Shown: piece by piece, positions 21,301-34,500 of the stretch
How the letters are laid out: every line of letters starts with the position of its first letter
Numbering within the stretch: the first letter of the stretch is position 1
The notes under the pieces: generated by a model
Databases searched by the model: none
What the model was told of the DNA's origin: nothing
Seen by the model: only the letters and a program-made list of their open reading frames with translations
Position numbers and translations under genes: made by a program
Origin: Fratercula arctica
Lineage: Eukaryota > Chordata > Aves > Charadriiformes > Alcidae
Assembly (NCBI GenBank): GCA_947846985.1
Contig: CANTUZ010000002.1
Location: 12,197,587 to 12,261,586 of the forward strand
DNA: 64,000 bases
Direction of reading: 5' to 3'

Positions 21301-24300
21301 ATCATTTTGTGCCTCAGAACTTTGCTTTAGCACAACATTAGATGCCAGCTCTGAAGCAGATCACCTGAAGTACTACTTGTGTCCCAGTGCTGGCTGGTGC
21401 TGACCAGTGAGACAGAAAGAACATGGAGACTGTGTGTGGAATAGGCAGAGGAACCTGAGAGTGATGCCTTCACTGGAGAAGTGCAGGGGTAAGGATTATA
21501 CTTTTATTTATAAACCTCGTTGCTCTCTTTCATTTGAGGAAAACCTGACCTCCCATTTTACTAACTTTATCCTTCAGGAGGTCTTAGAAGGTGTCAGACA
21601 GGTACATGGCAGCTTCTTTGTCACTGGGTCCAGACCCCTGTACTGCACGAGAGCATGTCAAACCCTTTCAGAAAATAACTTAGTTCCATCTGGAACTAAA
21701 TTCAGCTGGATTCCTTTTTTTATTCCAAGCTGTTACAGCATCCTCTTTACCTTTTTTGCAACTTTTCCACTGATCTGCATCTTTTCAACTTGAAATAATT
21801 CTTCTCCATTTAACCCTGTATCACAGGTTTTCCTGGCCTCCAGGCAGACAAACTTCATTTGTCTAAAAAAGTGAGCTACCTTAACAAAGCAAGAGATCAG
21901 GCCAGTCTTGTACAACCGATCTTATCAAAGATAACTTAGGCTGTATTTTATCAAGTTTTCCTCCTGTCTCTCACTAAATTTCCTTCAAAATGCATTTAAG
22001 TATCTCATTTCATTAAAATGAGACATGTGGCTCAGATCATCTTTTCTTCCCATTCCTAAACATCATTACTAGTCACTACTCATAAATCTCACTAGGCCAC
22101 TTATCATTTGAGAATTACAAATTCTTACCGCTGGACTTTCCCCCAACAGTTTTTTTTGCTTTTACTATTCCACTGCTGACATTATCTAGTCACCTACTTC
22201 AGCAAATTAAACAAAGTTTTTCTTTTGTTGTGATTAATAAGTAATAACCACTATCCAAACTGTTTCTAAAAAGATAAAGGCTTCCCAAACTGCACAGTTC
22301 CTGGAAGTATTTCTTTTCCTACTAATCTGAGAAAATTAAATATTCACTGCAATTAATCTGCAATTCAAAGAAAACCCAGTTCAGATTTTGAACCAAATCT
22401 GGGCCTCAAAACTAAGGAAGATGTATGCAGAACAAACTGATCTATCTCAAATTATAAATATTAGAATATGCCTGTCCTGGTAATGCAAAGTAAATGAAAT
22501 CTGTCTCTAGTCTCAAGAAATCAAAAAAATTCATCCTTATTTTACAGCCTGTAAATGCAATTTAGGCTGATATTTTAAAAAACATTTTGTTGACAGCTTA
22601 TTTGATCCAACAGCCAGATATGATAAAACGAACAGCTATTTAAAGGCATCTGCAATACGTGAACTGCAATACATGTTAATAAGGTACCCAGATCACTTCA
22701 TCTTTCCTATGTAAAAAACTACATTTGAAAACTATCACTAGCATAATTTCTGCATGAACCAAAGTACTGAAATTCCACTCTTGAAAGAAATAACCTAAAA
22801 TGTATTCATGTCATTTTCCCACTTTGTTCCAGAAGGACCTCAAACAGCAAGATGAATTAACATCATCTGGTTACTTAACTCGATTCCAAGCGCGTTACTA
22901 GAAGAACAGAAAAGCCCAAAAGCAGCTCGCTGTTCTCCTGGTATGTGGGCAAAGTGTTTATGAAGCACTGAAAATACGCATCCTTTGACTCAAGGACTTC
23001 TATTACCCAAAGGCTGACTCAGATCCTACTCTCTCAAGCCTGCAGAACAACTCGAAAGGAAAAATAGTTGCATACCTTCAATTACCTTAAGACACAATCG
23101 ATGTCCCTGTTCTCCACAGCATTCACAATATTTGACAATTCCATTTTTTCCCTGCTGTAGCACCTCTGAAGGCTCCTAAAGGTCCATGACATTATTATAG
23201 ACCTAATGTGACAGCTCATACTGATGTTAGCACACAGCAGCTGTTCTCATAGGAGGAATTACCCTCCAGTGCCTCTAAAATATGGCACTTGGAAATCTGC
23301 AAGTTCTGCTAGGTCCGAGGCACACACTTCTGCGCAGTTGGAAAATCAGATCTCCATGCTCTCATCCTTCTTATTTTTCTCCATTTCCAGCTTACAGCTA
23401 CTCTTGATCAAGATATAGAAATTTGCTGTGGTAAGCCAGATGTGCAAACATTTTTTTTTCCTTCCTCAGTTCTGAGTTCATGTTTTATTTCATATGTTAA
23501 TGAGGTTATTCTGCGATTTCTGTAGCCTTTTCCCTCAGATTTCAAAAATAATAGAATATTTCAAACCCGAAAGAAGCCACTGCTTTCACATCTTTCTTAC
23601 ATTCTTTCATGCAATCTAGAGTTCTTTTAAAAAAGACGGAATTAAATCATAGCTATACTTAATAAAATAAAAGCAAGCAAACTTTTACTGAGTAGTCTGT
23701 ACTAGAAGCCAAAACCAGCAATGCCTCTCTAGCAGGCACATGTCAGCAAACGTCATTTCCCATGATGATAAAGTTCAGCACTTGAGTTTGGCTCTCACGG
23801 GAAGGGATGGTGGTTTGGAAGTAGAAGTTCCTGAGAAAACCCATGAATGCATGTTTTTATGAATATGTCAAAACAGATATTGTTCTGCTCTTGTTCTTCA
23901 ATTGTCACGAGCTAACAGGTAGCTAATCATTATCACAAATGTCTCTTAATTCACTGGTTTGCAGGAATTCCCATTGTGGCTTAGTTCATTTTGTGAATCA
24001 GTAGGTAAATTGGCCAACATGCCAGCCTGAGGACCAAAGGAACACCAATAACATACCCTACAAAAGCCATCAGTCCATTTGTTTTTACAGTTACAATACA
24101 GCTATACTTTAGAAGTGCCAATAAAGATTATTTAACACACAGAAAAACAACTAGAGACTTCATTTAATACTCTGTTATCAAGTCCTAGCTGGGAAATAGG
24201 ACTAGCAGAGCCTGGGAAGGTAGCCATTTTAAGGAAATTAAGAATGCAAGAATTAAGGTAGGATTTACAACCTCTTGTAAATATACACAAAACACTGACT

Positions 24301-27300
24301 TGTCAGCATAATTCAGATAGTAGATACAGGTAGATTGTTTTGGACAGAAATGCATGTGACCAACACGCACACATCAGCTATCAGCCTTCAAACTTGGACA
24401 CTGAAATCCAAGATCCCTAGTCCTGCAATTGTGTCTTTGAGCATCTGTTTGGCCCCCAGATGCTGCTGATCCGAGTGCCCAGCATGGATCGACAACTGTC
24501 CTGACAAAGTCAGGGATAAAGTTATCAGCTGAAGTGGTACCCTTGCTTGCTGTCCTACACAAGCAGATCCATGCGTCTGAACAGACCTCCTCTGACTGTA
24601 AGTCCACATCAGCAAAGGAATACACCCACTTACATCAGCTGGTGGCCCAGGCAACGTTTAAGAAATAACTTGATAATCCTGAAATAGTAGGCACAAGCCA
24701 TGCTTTTATTTTCTTCTGCTTACTTCTTATCCAGATTTCATATTTTATTTTTTCCTTTCTTCTCCTTTCCAGTGGGCTCTGATGTCGTAAGGCTGTGTGA
24801 GAATCACATTTTTGGTGATCTTCATTCCTTTCTGTCTTGCAAATAATCAGCTGCTCGGCTCTGCTTCAGGTCATGGGTGGCCAGATCCAGGTGGACAGAT
24901 ACCACCGGAGCCCTGGCTGGCTACACTCAGAACTGATGACCCTAGAGCTGCATTGCAAAGGTCTTTAATCACCCCTTTGCTGTTTAATGCTCACAAAGCT
25001 TAAAATCTTTTTTTAATTTACCTTCATTAGTCATCTGCAATCTCAGATATTGCTCATTCTAACATCCTCTTGGATCAGTTGCTGCCCAGCTAAGGCTTTA
25101 CAGGGCCGAGGCTGACATCAGACCTTGCAACTGCTCCCTTCTGCACACAATCTGGAAGTTTCTCTGCCTGGCCCGCGTAGAAATGCCTCACGGTTTTCAT
25201 CTGATGTCACCGCTACTGTGCATGTTACTTCCAAGATGCTAAAAGTATGATTTCTTACCATAGCAGTACTGCAAAGCCCATCTCCCCATCCAAACATCTC
25301 TCTTTTCACTACAGTCTCCAATTTTATAATTCAAACATGGACAGCACAACTAGAATCAGAAGCTTTCAGTAACTAAAAGGTGATTCCCAACCTATTTATG
25401 TAATCAAAACAGTAAGAGACATCTGAAAACCTGTACGTTTAAGATGGGAAGATACAGCATCTTTGTCTCTTCCAGAAGACAAGCAATGGCTTTTGCCACA
25501 TCTCTAATAACATCATGCTTTGGACGTCTGAAGAGGTAGTTATTAATTTTTATGGCTGGAAGAGTGTAAGAAACACAGGAATGATCACACTGGATTCCAT
25601 CCAGTGTAAGACACAGAGGAATGGTCACGCTGGATCCCTTCCAATGCTCTTTCATGTCTTTCAGCACTTAATAAGGTGGTTGCTACTTAGAGGACAGAGT
25701 AAGGTAAAAAGTTTGAAGTGGAAAATGTAAATAATCGATCCTCCTTCTCCTCTCAGTGTCCTTTGATCAAAAGCTATTAGAGACTCACCTAAACCTCAGG
25801 GCACGACATTGCAAAAACCTTCTGGCATTCAATGCTACAGCTCAGAGTATCTTTTCCTGCCCAAATAAAACTGGAATCCCGTTTTGAATCTTGCTCAAGT
25901 CTTGGCTGAAGTCTTGGCCTCAATAACTTTCTATGAAGAACTAATTCCACAATGTAATTACACTCAGTGTGAATTTGCCAAGTTTTAAGTTAATTAAATA
26001 TCCCCCTACCCTCTGCCATGAAAAGGGTCATGACATACCTTCTCTGCAGCATTCATTATTTGACACACTTTTGTCAGTTTGTTCTCGTTTGGCTCCTTGC
26101 AAGGTAATTAATTCCAGATTTTCAACACGCTTTAGATACAGATTTTTTCCATGACACTCATCATTCCCATCCTGCTGTCACAGCGACAGGCCGGTTCCCC
26201 CGTGGATGAGGCGAGGTGGAGGGTAGCGCAGGGCAAAGCACCTGGCACGACGCTCCAGCCCCGGGTTTCCCAGTGCTCCCGATCTGCAGCTCCCAGCCAC
26301 CAGCCCTGCACAGCGCTGCCACTCACCCCAACTACTGACACCCGTGTCCACATCTCTCTTCTGACCTGACTGTTTCCATCTAAAACACTCTAAATACAAG
26401 ACTTTATGTCAGAGTGAGTTTTTACTACGTATTATCAGCTCCCAAAAGCAGAGATCAGCTAGATTTAACTGAGAAAACTTGACAGATCTGATTTTATAGT
26501 GAGGTTAAGACTCAGGCGGTCCAAGGCCAGAGGTTTAAAATCAAAATTATTCATCCTGACACACAGATCACACACAGAACATGTTTGGAGTACTTCATAC
26601 ATCCAAATAAAGATAAAACTTGTTTTAAATTTATAATATTATATGCATTAATTAATTCTATATTACATATACTTATATATAAGCTTTCCTTATGATGCTT
26701 GTGATTTTAGTACCATCAATCATTAGGACTGAGTGCTTCTGTTGGTTGATTGGCTTTTTCTGCTTTATACTTCCCCCTCTGCTTTCCTTGGCTGCCTAGT
26801 TCTGACTTTGCAGGGCTCTGATGTAAAACCCACTTCTTCTTTAGGACGGCACATCTTCTTTGGTTCTTTTCAGTCAAACATTATGCTACCCCAAAACCTC
26901 TGGATTGAAGCTGTGTGGTTTGAACATCCACTTCAGCCTAAGCCTATCTTGTTTGAAAATATTAAAACCAGAAGAATAAGAGGGTTGAAGAGACTGCAAA
27001 GACAAAGACAAATTTTTGCTTCCTCAAAGTTAGAAGACTTTAGCTAATAAAAGAAAGAATCTCTTTTCCCCTTGCTTCTCATTAGGATTCTGTTTCAGAT
27101 CTTTCAACAACAAAAATGACATTGCAAGCACCACACTCTTACTAAACCCTTGCCTGCAATTCCTCTCCAAAAAGTGGTTAATGTAGTGGCAAATATATAT
27201 TTTTTTAAAGTATTTTAGTATTCTGTGATTTTAAATCTGATAAGCACATACAGTTTCCTTTTCTTTATTTCTCTGAAAATGCAACACATATATATGCATA

Positions 27301-29575
27301 TCATGTATATAATGAAGGGGACTGAAACTAGAGAGACTCGAAAGCAGAAGCTAGAGAGAGCAATGTAGCACTCCAAAACAGACCAACAGCATGTCTTCTC
27401 CCTAGTGGCTATTTTCCAGCTTCCTAGAAGCTGGAAGAAACAATCCCAGAACAGTTTCCATTTGAATCTAAAAAACAATGCAGCCAAGCCTCTACACCCA
27501 AAATATTTGCTTGTTATTCCTACAGAAGAGTTCTGCACAAATACAGGATTACCGTAGAAAACTCAAATGTAAATGTTATATAAATGACATGAAATTAGTG
27601 CCCACCTCAGTAAACTGGAGAAATAAATTCCTGAAATCTCTGAAGTCCTTAATTTTTCAATTTGTGTTTGCACTGGTATTTAAGTATTTGTCTTATGTAA
27701 AGGTTTCTGAGACTCCTTTCGCACAAAATTATGCTACAACATAACATCACTAACTCCTTGGACTCGTAAATGCTGAAAGGGCTCAAAATAGTAGAGAATG
27801 CTAAAGCCGCAACTAGGGTCATGATTACCTGTGTACTGCAGGCACGTCCCGGTAAGACTGGCTGATGCCTTGAAAATTTTGGGTGAACTCAGGAGTGGCT
27901 CTGTAGGTGTCTTTACCTACCAGTGAGCCACTGCTGGTAATAGTTGACTAAGAGAAGGAGCATGAACAACTAGGATACAAGTCTAAAGTTTTTAAAAATA
28001 TATACTGACTACAATGTTTTTATTAGGTTAAGTTCCCACCTGTCGAAAGAGCTTCTGTAAAGCTAACAGCTCCTAGGAACAAACACTGAAATGTCTTTCT
28101 GTTAAATTATATTAATTTACAAAACTGAGACTCTGACTTCTTCAGACCGAGAAACCACCATGTTTCAGTGCTGACCTGTTCTGGGGAGAGCACTTTTCTC
28201 TGCAGTGTCTAAGTAATGTAACTGCAATATAAGGAATGCATAATAACAAACAGCGCATTTGTACCTCCACTATGAAAAAACACTTGCCCTGAGCTTTATA
28301 AATCAGGCTGTGTATACGTTTTTACTCTTTAACCTCTGCAAGCCATATGTCAAACAGCCCCTTTAAAAATCACAAGTTTTTGCAAAGTCAGGCACTGCAT
28401 AATGGCTTTTTTTCAGAAGTTATACTCTACATACATATGTATGAAGAAATTACAGAAAAAAGGCAGCTCAGCTTATTTGTCTTTTGGTCACCTAATCAAA
28501 AAGGTGATTGGATTCATTTTTACCATATCAATGAAGTCACTAGAGAGCAATCACATTTTTTTTCCATGTAACAGATGAATGACCTTCGCCATGGACTCAA
28601 CGTAATGAAAGACAAGCCCATGCTTCTTGCAGGTACACCAACGCCATGGTTCACTCCTGCTTGTGTATGTAGGGAACACTACGTGTGCTGCAGTAGCGCT
28701 CACTCTCTTTCCACTCTTGGGGTATATAAAGAGGTGAGACAAGAAGGGTGCCTGCTATGCATGATTAGGAGACACAGCAAGGTATCCTTCATTTCCCAAG
28801 GGAAATCGCTGCCCTAATACAGCCAAAGTATTTAACACTACATGTGACAATTACAGGGTGGGACACAGGCCTTAGTTAAAATACATAAAAACCAATCAGG
28901 CATCCCTGAAATTCATCTCAGTAATTTTCTTGGCCACAGAGTATCATAGATCTGTCACAAGCCCCCCTACCACCTTCCCTCCTCCAAAATGTTGTTTGAT
29001 ACTTTTCTTGTCATTTTATAAAGTTTCTCCTTATCCTACAGAAAATGGCACTGCTTGCTTTGATCTCAGAATTTGCCAGGTCTCTGCTGGAGCCTCCCCT
29101 AAGTCGCAGTGATGTTATTACTAGGGATTACCTAGGAGATGAACTTCCATGTCCAAACCTGCACTGCTTTCAGTTTTCAGTTTTTCAAGCAGGCACTGCT
29201 GCCAGCCACAAGGTTTCCCCACGAAGCTGAACCTGAGAGACCTGACTCTGCCCTGTGACCCTTTCTCCCCTCCATCTGTCCTCCTGAAGAAGGAACCTTG
29301 GCAGTTCTCTCTCCTCATGCAGTGACCGCAGGGCATGGCTCATCCACTGGTGGGTCTTCAGAGATGGATTCACCAGGTGTTGCTCCCAAGCAGCGTGCTT
29401 GCACTGTTCCCAGCAAATCTGCTAACTATCTAATCCTAGAAAGATGCTCAGATAAGAGGCTACTTACTTACTTGGCCACCCCACCAAGGCAGGACTAACA
29501 GAATCTGGTAAAACTTGGGCTGCAGCCTCCTGCAAAGCTATGGGCGGCACTGGCTACCTGGTAAGAGTGGAAAGT
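18367..29575. other. Long non-coding, AT-rich stretch
   Basis: About 11 kb with no recognisable gene and no identifiable transposon. The longest frame is 128 codons (21407-21793, plus strand), without family resemblance. A 40-bp imperfect tandem duplication is listed separately at 25565. A short GC-richer patch at 26165-26345 has a modest number of CpGs. A GGGTATATAAAGAGG word at about 28719-28733 resembles a TATA box but has no supporting context. AT-rich microsatellite-like runs occur near 26630-26690 and 27280-27315. Confidence 0.55.
25565..25644. repeat. 40-bp imperfect tandem duplication
   Basis: The unit at 25565-25604 (starting GTAAGAAACACAGGAATGAT) is followed immediately by a diverged copy at 25605-25644 (starting GTAAGACACAGAGGAATGGT). 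Most differences are single substitutions. It is not linked to any gene. Confidence 0.8.
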
Positions 29576-29700
29576 AATATAATAATGGAATATATATATT
29601 CCATTATGTATTTATTATATATAACAATAAATATATAAATAAATAATAAGTTAATGCATTATATATCATAAATGGAAATAAGTAAAATAGTAATGGAAAG
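29576..29700. repeat. AT-rich tract with 26-bp perfect palindrome
   Basis: Positions 29582-29607 form a perfect 26-bp palindrome whose half-site is ATAATGGAATATA. It is followed by TA/TTA-rich DNA to about 29690. The tract could extrude a cruciform and is likely length-variable between individuals. Confidence 0.85.
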
Positions 29701-31409
29701 TTCCTGTTACAGTTGTCAGACATCAAAGAAATCTAAAACACAGAACCATAGTGAACTTAAAAATAGTGCAAAACTACCTTAGGTTCCAGGACAGGAAAGG
29801 AGGGACAAGGGGAACCTAGACGTAACCTGGGGACCCAAATGGTATTTAAACCACATACAGATCCTCCTTTCAGCGTCAACCTGTTCTGTTTCAGCTACCG
29901 GCAGACAACCGTCAGTCTACTCCCGCTGTACTCCAGGCACCGCCAAGCCACCCAATCTGAAAGACATTAAGAGCACAACTCTGTCGCGCTCCCTTCTTAA
30001 ACTGAAAAACAAGTCACAGGATGGAGACTTCAGTTCTGGCTGAGAAAAATGAGCTGCATGGGCAGAGAGCTGAGGAGAGCAAAGGAGATGGACTGCAGAT
30101 CTGTGAGCCTCGGCAAACAACGGTTTTCCTCTTTTGTTCATGAAAATTCAAGAGGTTGCAAAGCTTCAATAACAATGTTACATTGGACAACATGGAGGCT
30201 GGCTGTGTTCATTTATACAAACCTAACTCAGTATTACACTTCCTCCTCTTTCAGCCACAGCCTCTGTTTCTTGCACGCAGCAATCCCAGTAGACTCAAAA
30301 AAACCCTCTGAAAGCTCAGCTTTCAGTGTATTGTTCTGTAGTAACTTGCATCTGTAATTTGCTCTCACAGAAATAAATGCTAATGTGCCTGAAAAATGTG
30401 ACTTAATTTTGTGATGTGAATGAGTTTTCCTATGTAAATCTCTCTTTTTATTAATTTATATGCTATTCTTTCTAAAAAATAGAAACTATTACTGCTTTCT
30501 AGTTCCAGTTCCAGAGTGAATACTGAGATTTATACTCCAAATTTTACCACAGTGTGACACAAGGGAACCGTTCCAACTTCCCCTCCCAATTTTACTAACA
30601 ACAGAGGCCTTTTGTCCACAATACGCTCAGCATTTAAGATGGATGCAAAAAGATGGATGCACTTACGAAATGTGAAATAACATAAATGAAATACTACACA
30701 GTGAAAAGACGTTTCTGCATGCTTCACAAACCCATGTAAGAAACTCTTGGTCATAGGTACAGAAGGCTTTGACATTTAAGTCATCAAAATTTTATCTCGT
30801 AAGAGGAAAAACAAGGAAGATGATTTATCCCTAAATTCCTACCTCTTTGGCACCCAACCACAGGCAAACTGATGGCAAATGACAGTTTTATACAAATCTT
30901 CCTTCAGCTGCTCCAGAGAAAGAGCAGGGCAATTCAGGAGAAATATGAATTTAAAAAAATAGTAAAATAAAATAAAGTTCTTTAAAGGAGAGAACTACAC
31001 TACAAATAATTATAGATAAATATTCACTTAGAGACCAAGACTACAGGAGGACAACTTTAGAGAAGCAATGGTATGTGAGATTTTGCGTTCCTAAAGCAAG
31101 TAACACAGAAAGCAGTTCACCTTTTTGTATTTGCATGCATACATAGGTTGTGCTAAGTGGCACAGGGCTGGAATTTTGATCAAATTGTTTTTCAAAGCAC
31201 ATACCACCCCCATACTGGAAATTACAGGCTCAACACATCCATCTACCCATCTACCATTTAGATGAGGTGTTTGATACGCAGTAGCCCTTGTCTCCTTCAG
31301 TTTGAGGCCAGAGTGCAGGATTCATTTTCGTTGCTCTTCTATATAAAACTGTGGCAATACCCCATTTAAATGTTTCCATCTAAAGTAATGAGTGATTATC
31401 AACAACATC
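29701..31409. other. Non-coding unique DNA
   Basis: No gene or repeat can be recognised. Frames reach about 102 codons without family features. A near-direct duplication of AAGATGGATGCA occurs at about 30637-30662. Confidence 0.55.
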
Positions 31410-31560
31410 ACAGCATCATATCCTCGTTATAGTTATTTTAGTACATGAGGAAATAAAGTAAGTGTGACTTGCCTAAAGTCATGTAGGCAGTCCATGGCAG
31501 TGAAGAGAACCGAATGTAGATCTCCAGCTAGTGTGCCACCCATCCTATTAAATTATCCTT
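31410..31560 (+). mobile_element. Ancient MIR-type SINE relic
   Basis: The block order follows the MIR 3' half. A CTCGTTATAGTTATTTTAGT block precedes ACATGAGGAAATAAAGTAAG (compare the ATGAGGAAACTGAGG core). Then come TGACTTGCCTAAAGTCATGT (compare GACTTGCCCAAGGTCACACA), a GGCAGTGAAGAGAACCGAAT block and a final AGCTAGTGTGCCACCCATCC. Divergence is high, as for other MIR remnants in birds. It has no coding capacity. The assignment rests on consensus layout recalled from knowledge, not on an alignment. Confidence 0.65.
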
Positions 31561-34500
31561 TAAAAGAAAGCAGAAGATTCCTAAGAACATGATGTTTTCC
31601 TTCCTTTCCGATGATTAAATGGATCCTGCGTTCCCTCTTTCTTGCTTTCATAGGTCACCAGACTATGCAAACAGCTTGTTCCGAATGAGCAAAAAAGACA
31701 GTTTAGAAAATGCATGTTGAATTTGGCTGGACTGAGACTGTACATCTTTTTTTAAGTACAGAGGCTGACAATTGCCTGGGCCCCACTAGTTTTCTTTCTC
31801 ACCTACGTGGTCTTTTTGAATAATATCTGACAACGCTCTTCTATAGTCCTGGCAAGGTTGATTGCATATCATTACGAGCTTAGTCATGTTTTTGTTGGAA
31901 AAAGCTATAGGATGAAGAGCAAATCCATTAATGATAGAGATTCACATCTTCTTGGAAGAAAGGACCTGTCCCAAGAGGTTGCATTCAAATGTCTCCTCCA
32001 TAGAGAATAACGTTAAATACTGAGCTGTGGTAAACATCACTGTCTGGCAAAAGAACATCAAAACAACATGAAAAACAATCTCTACTCATCTTTTTTTTAT
32101 ATAATAATGTACCTACTGCAATTCAAGAAGAGAAAAATGCGTGAATTATTGGAAATAAGCCAATGAAATATAAGGAGAAATAACCAGAAGCCAAAAGCAA
32201 AGAGATAGTAGGAATCATTAGGAGAGAACGAGGAACCTCATACCTACAACATCATAGAAATTCATGGTGAGCCTCGTCCTGAAGCGTACTTAGTGGTAGT
32301 CACCTCACCTTAGAGAGGATGGAGACAACAACAGGGAGGGTGAACAGACCTGTGGAAGCATTTCTGTATATTGAAAGTCTATGAATACAAGTTCCCTCCA
32401 GGAGATGTGATAGTTCTGTATAATCATGAATAGCAGATACATGGTGACACAACAGCTTCCCATTTAACAAATAGGAGAAATGGGTACCAAGGAAACTACC
32501 AAGCAACAGATTTAAGACAAATTGAAGAAAGCAGTACTTTTCTAAATTGCACATCACTTCCATATGGAACTGGTTGCTCCATCATGTTGTAAAGGACAAC
32601 AGTAAGATTAGCTGCAAAAAGGATCTATAGAAAAAAGAATTCCAGACATACGTTGGACCAGATATAAAATGACTTATGCCTCTTACTTTCAGAAACTAGA
32701 AGGCTCTATGAGGGGCATAGTCACATTATACCTGTCTTGTGCTATATTTTTGACTAATCATCTGTAACTGGTGGGTGATGAAGCAGAGACAGGCTACTGA
32801 TGAGATGAATTTCCGCAATGCAGTACAGTTGTTGTGGTGGAGTTCTCCGATCCCCTGGTTCCTCCCTTCTAATGAACCTCCTTTCAGCCATGAGCAAAGT
32901 GCAGAAACTGCTGTTTGCACTGGCTAATCTCTTCAAAATGGATAAAGGTCAACTGCCATCGACCACGGAGTCCCATCAAGAAGCCCACAGCCCCTTGCAG
33001 ATACCAGCTGAATCACTGCTAAGTGGATCTCAGGTACTGTTTGGAGCGCAAGAGAAGGCTGTCACCTGGGGCCTTCTCCATCATCTCTCCTTATCAGAGT
33101 GTGTGAGGTCAACGGTGGAAAGCAATGAGTCATGTGGCTACCTGGACACTGCCGTCAAAACTGCCAGCACTCAGTTTAAGAAGGAGCAGGAACAAACAGC
33201 GGTCTGCTTTCTCCAGGTTTTCGCCATGAGGGAGTAATTTCTCCCCTTCCCTTGGAGATGACGTAATTCAAACTTTCAGTCTTCCAAAAGGGGAGAGTTG
33301 GAGGGACGCGTGGCTATTCACGTCATCCCAGGCACAACCGTTTCATTAAGCAAGAAGAAAAATCATATGAATTAGGCACAGCAATTCCTGCTACATTTGT
33401 ATGATTTGTATTTATGCATGCAATGCACTAGCATGGGTATTTTTGGCAAATGAAGGAGAATATAAATTAAAGTACATATTAATCATACATTATATCTTCA
33501 GTCTAAACTAGCAGGTATGTTCATTTTATATATGAACATATTCTTGAAGCTGCAGGATACTAATTTAAAAGACAAGCAATTCAAAGCTTCCTTGGATGAC
33601 GCTGCAGGTAATGACATTTTTTTTTCCCCTGACATCTTGTGTTTCATCTTACCTCATAACTAAATAATTTAGTGTATTTTTAAATATATATGTAAGTATC
33701 CTAAACAGTAAGCTGTGCATGGCCTACTTATTTGGAGTTTCCAATTTAAAAATAGATATTCCAGGAAAAAAATATTTCCTACGCAATTGTCAACAGAAGG
33801 AAGTTCATTTAATCCATGAAACAAAGACTTGTGAAGGTGAGACACACGCACCAGTAATCATGAGAAATCTTTTAAACTGCAGTACTAATTCTGAGAAATG
33901 AGTTTTCAATTAAAAAACAAAATTTCCCATGTGACTCTTATCAGTCGCTGAAGCACCTGACTGCTTCAGCCGATATCAGTGTCAGGTCACCCCACAAAGG
34001 ATGTTGAATGTGCAACTCGTATATAATTGGCTTGATTGTAGGTATTTGCATATATATAAAATTCAGGCTGATGTGAAGACTTCATCAGCATGAAATGGAG
34101 GTGGCTGCATTCTCCATGCATGACCAAAGCTGTGAGGACACTCAAAGACTTCAATATAATGAGTGTCTTTAACACTTTCGCAACATCTGCTGAGTGCACA
34201 AATAGGCTGATGGGTCTATAATGGCAGCTGGGTCATCTGCAGGTTTTATTACTGCTCCACATTTACTCTGTCCATGCCCTTCTTCCCTCCCACTAAAAAA
34301 TAAAAAAAAAATAATCAGCTGAGACAATTATAAAGGATTTCAAGGCTGTTGGAAAATGGTCCAAGTGCTTAAATTTCAAGAGGCTTCTAGAAGGCCCTTT
34401 GAAGTTTGCAGAGGAAGTCTCTGGAGCCTCCATGGCAGCGCCTCTGAAAGCACATCTGCGGGACAGGGAGCGTGACCACTCTGGGGGAAAAACCACCCAA

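Noticed and set aside
28719..28733. TATA box GGGTATATAAAGAGG
   Set aside because: No downstream open frame, CpG context or initiator supports a promoter; a single TATA-like word in AT-rich DNA is weak.
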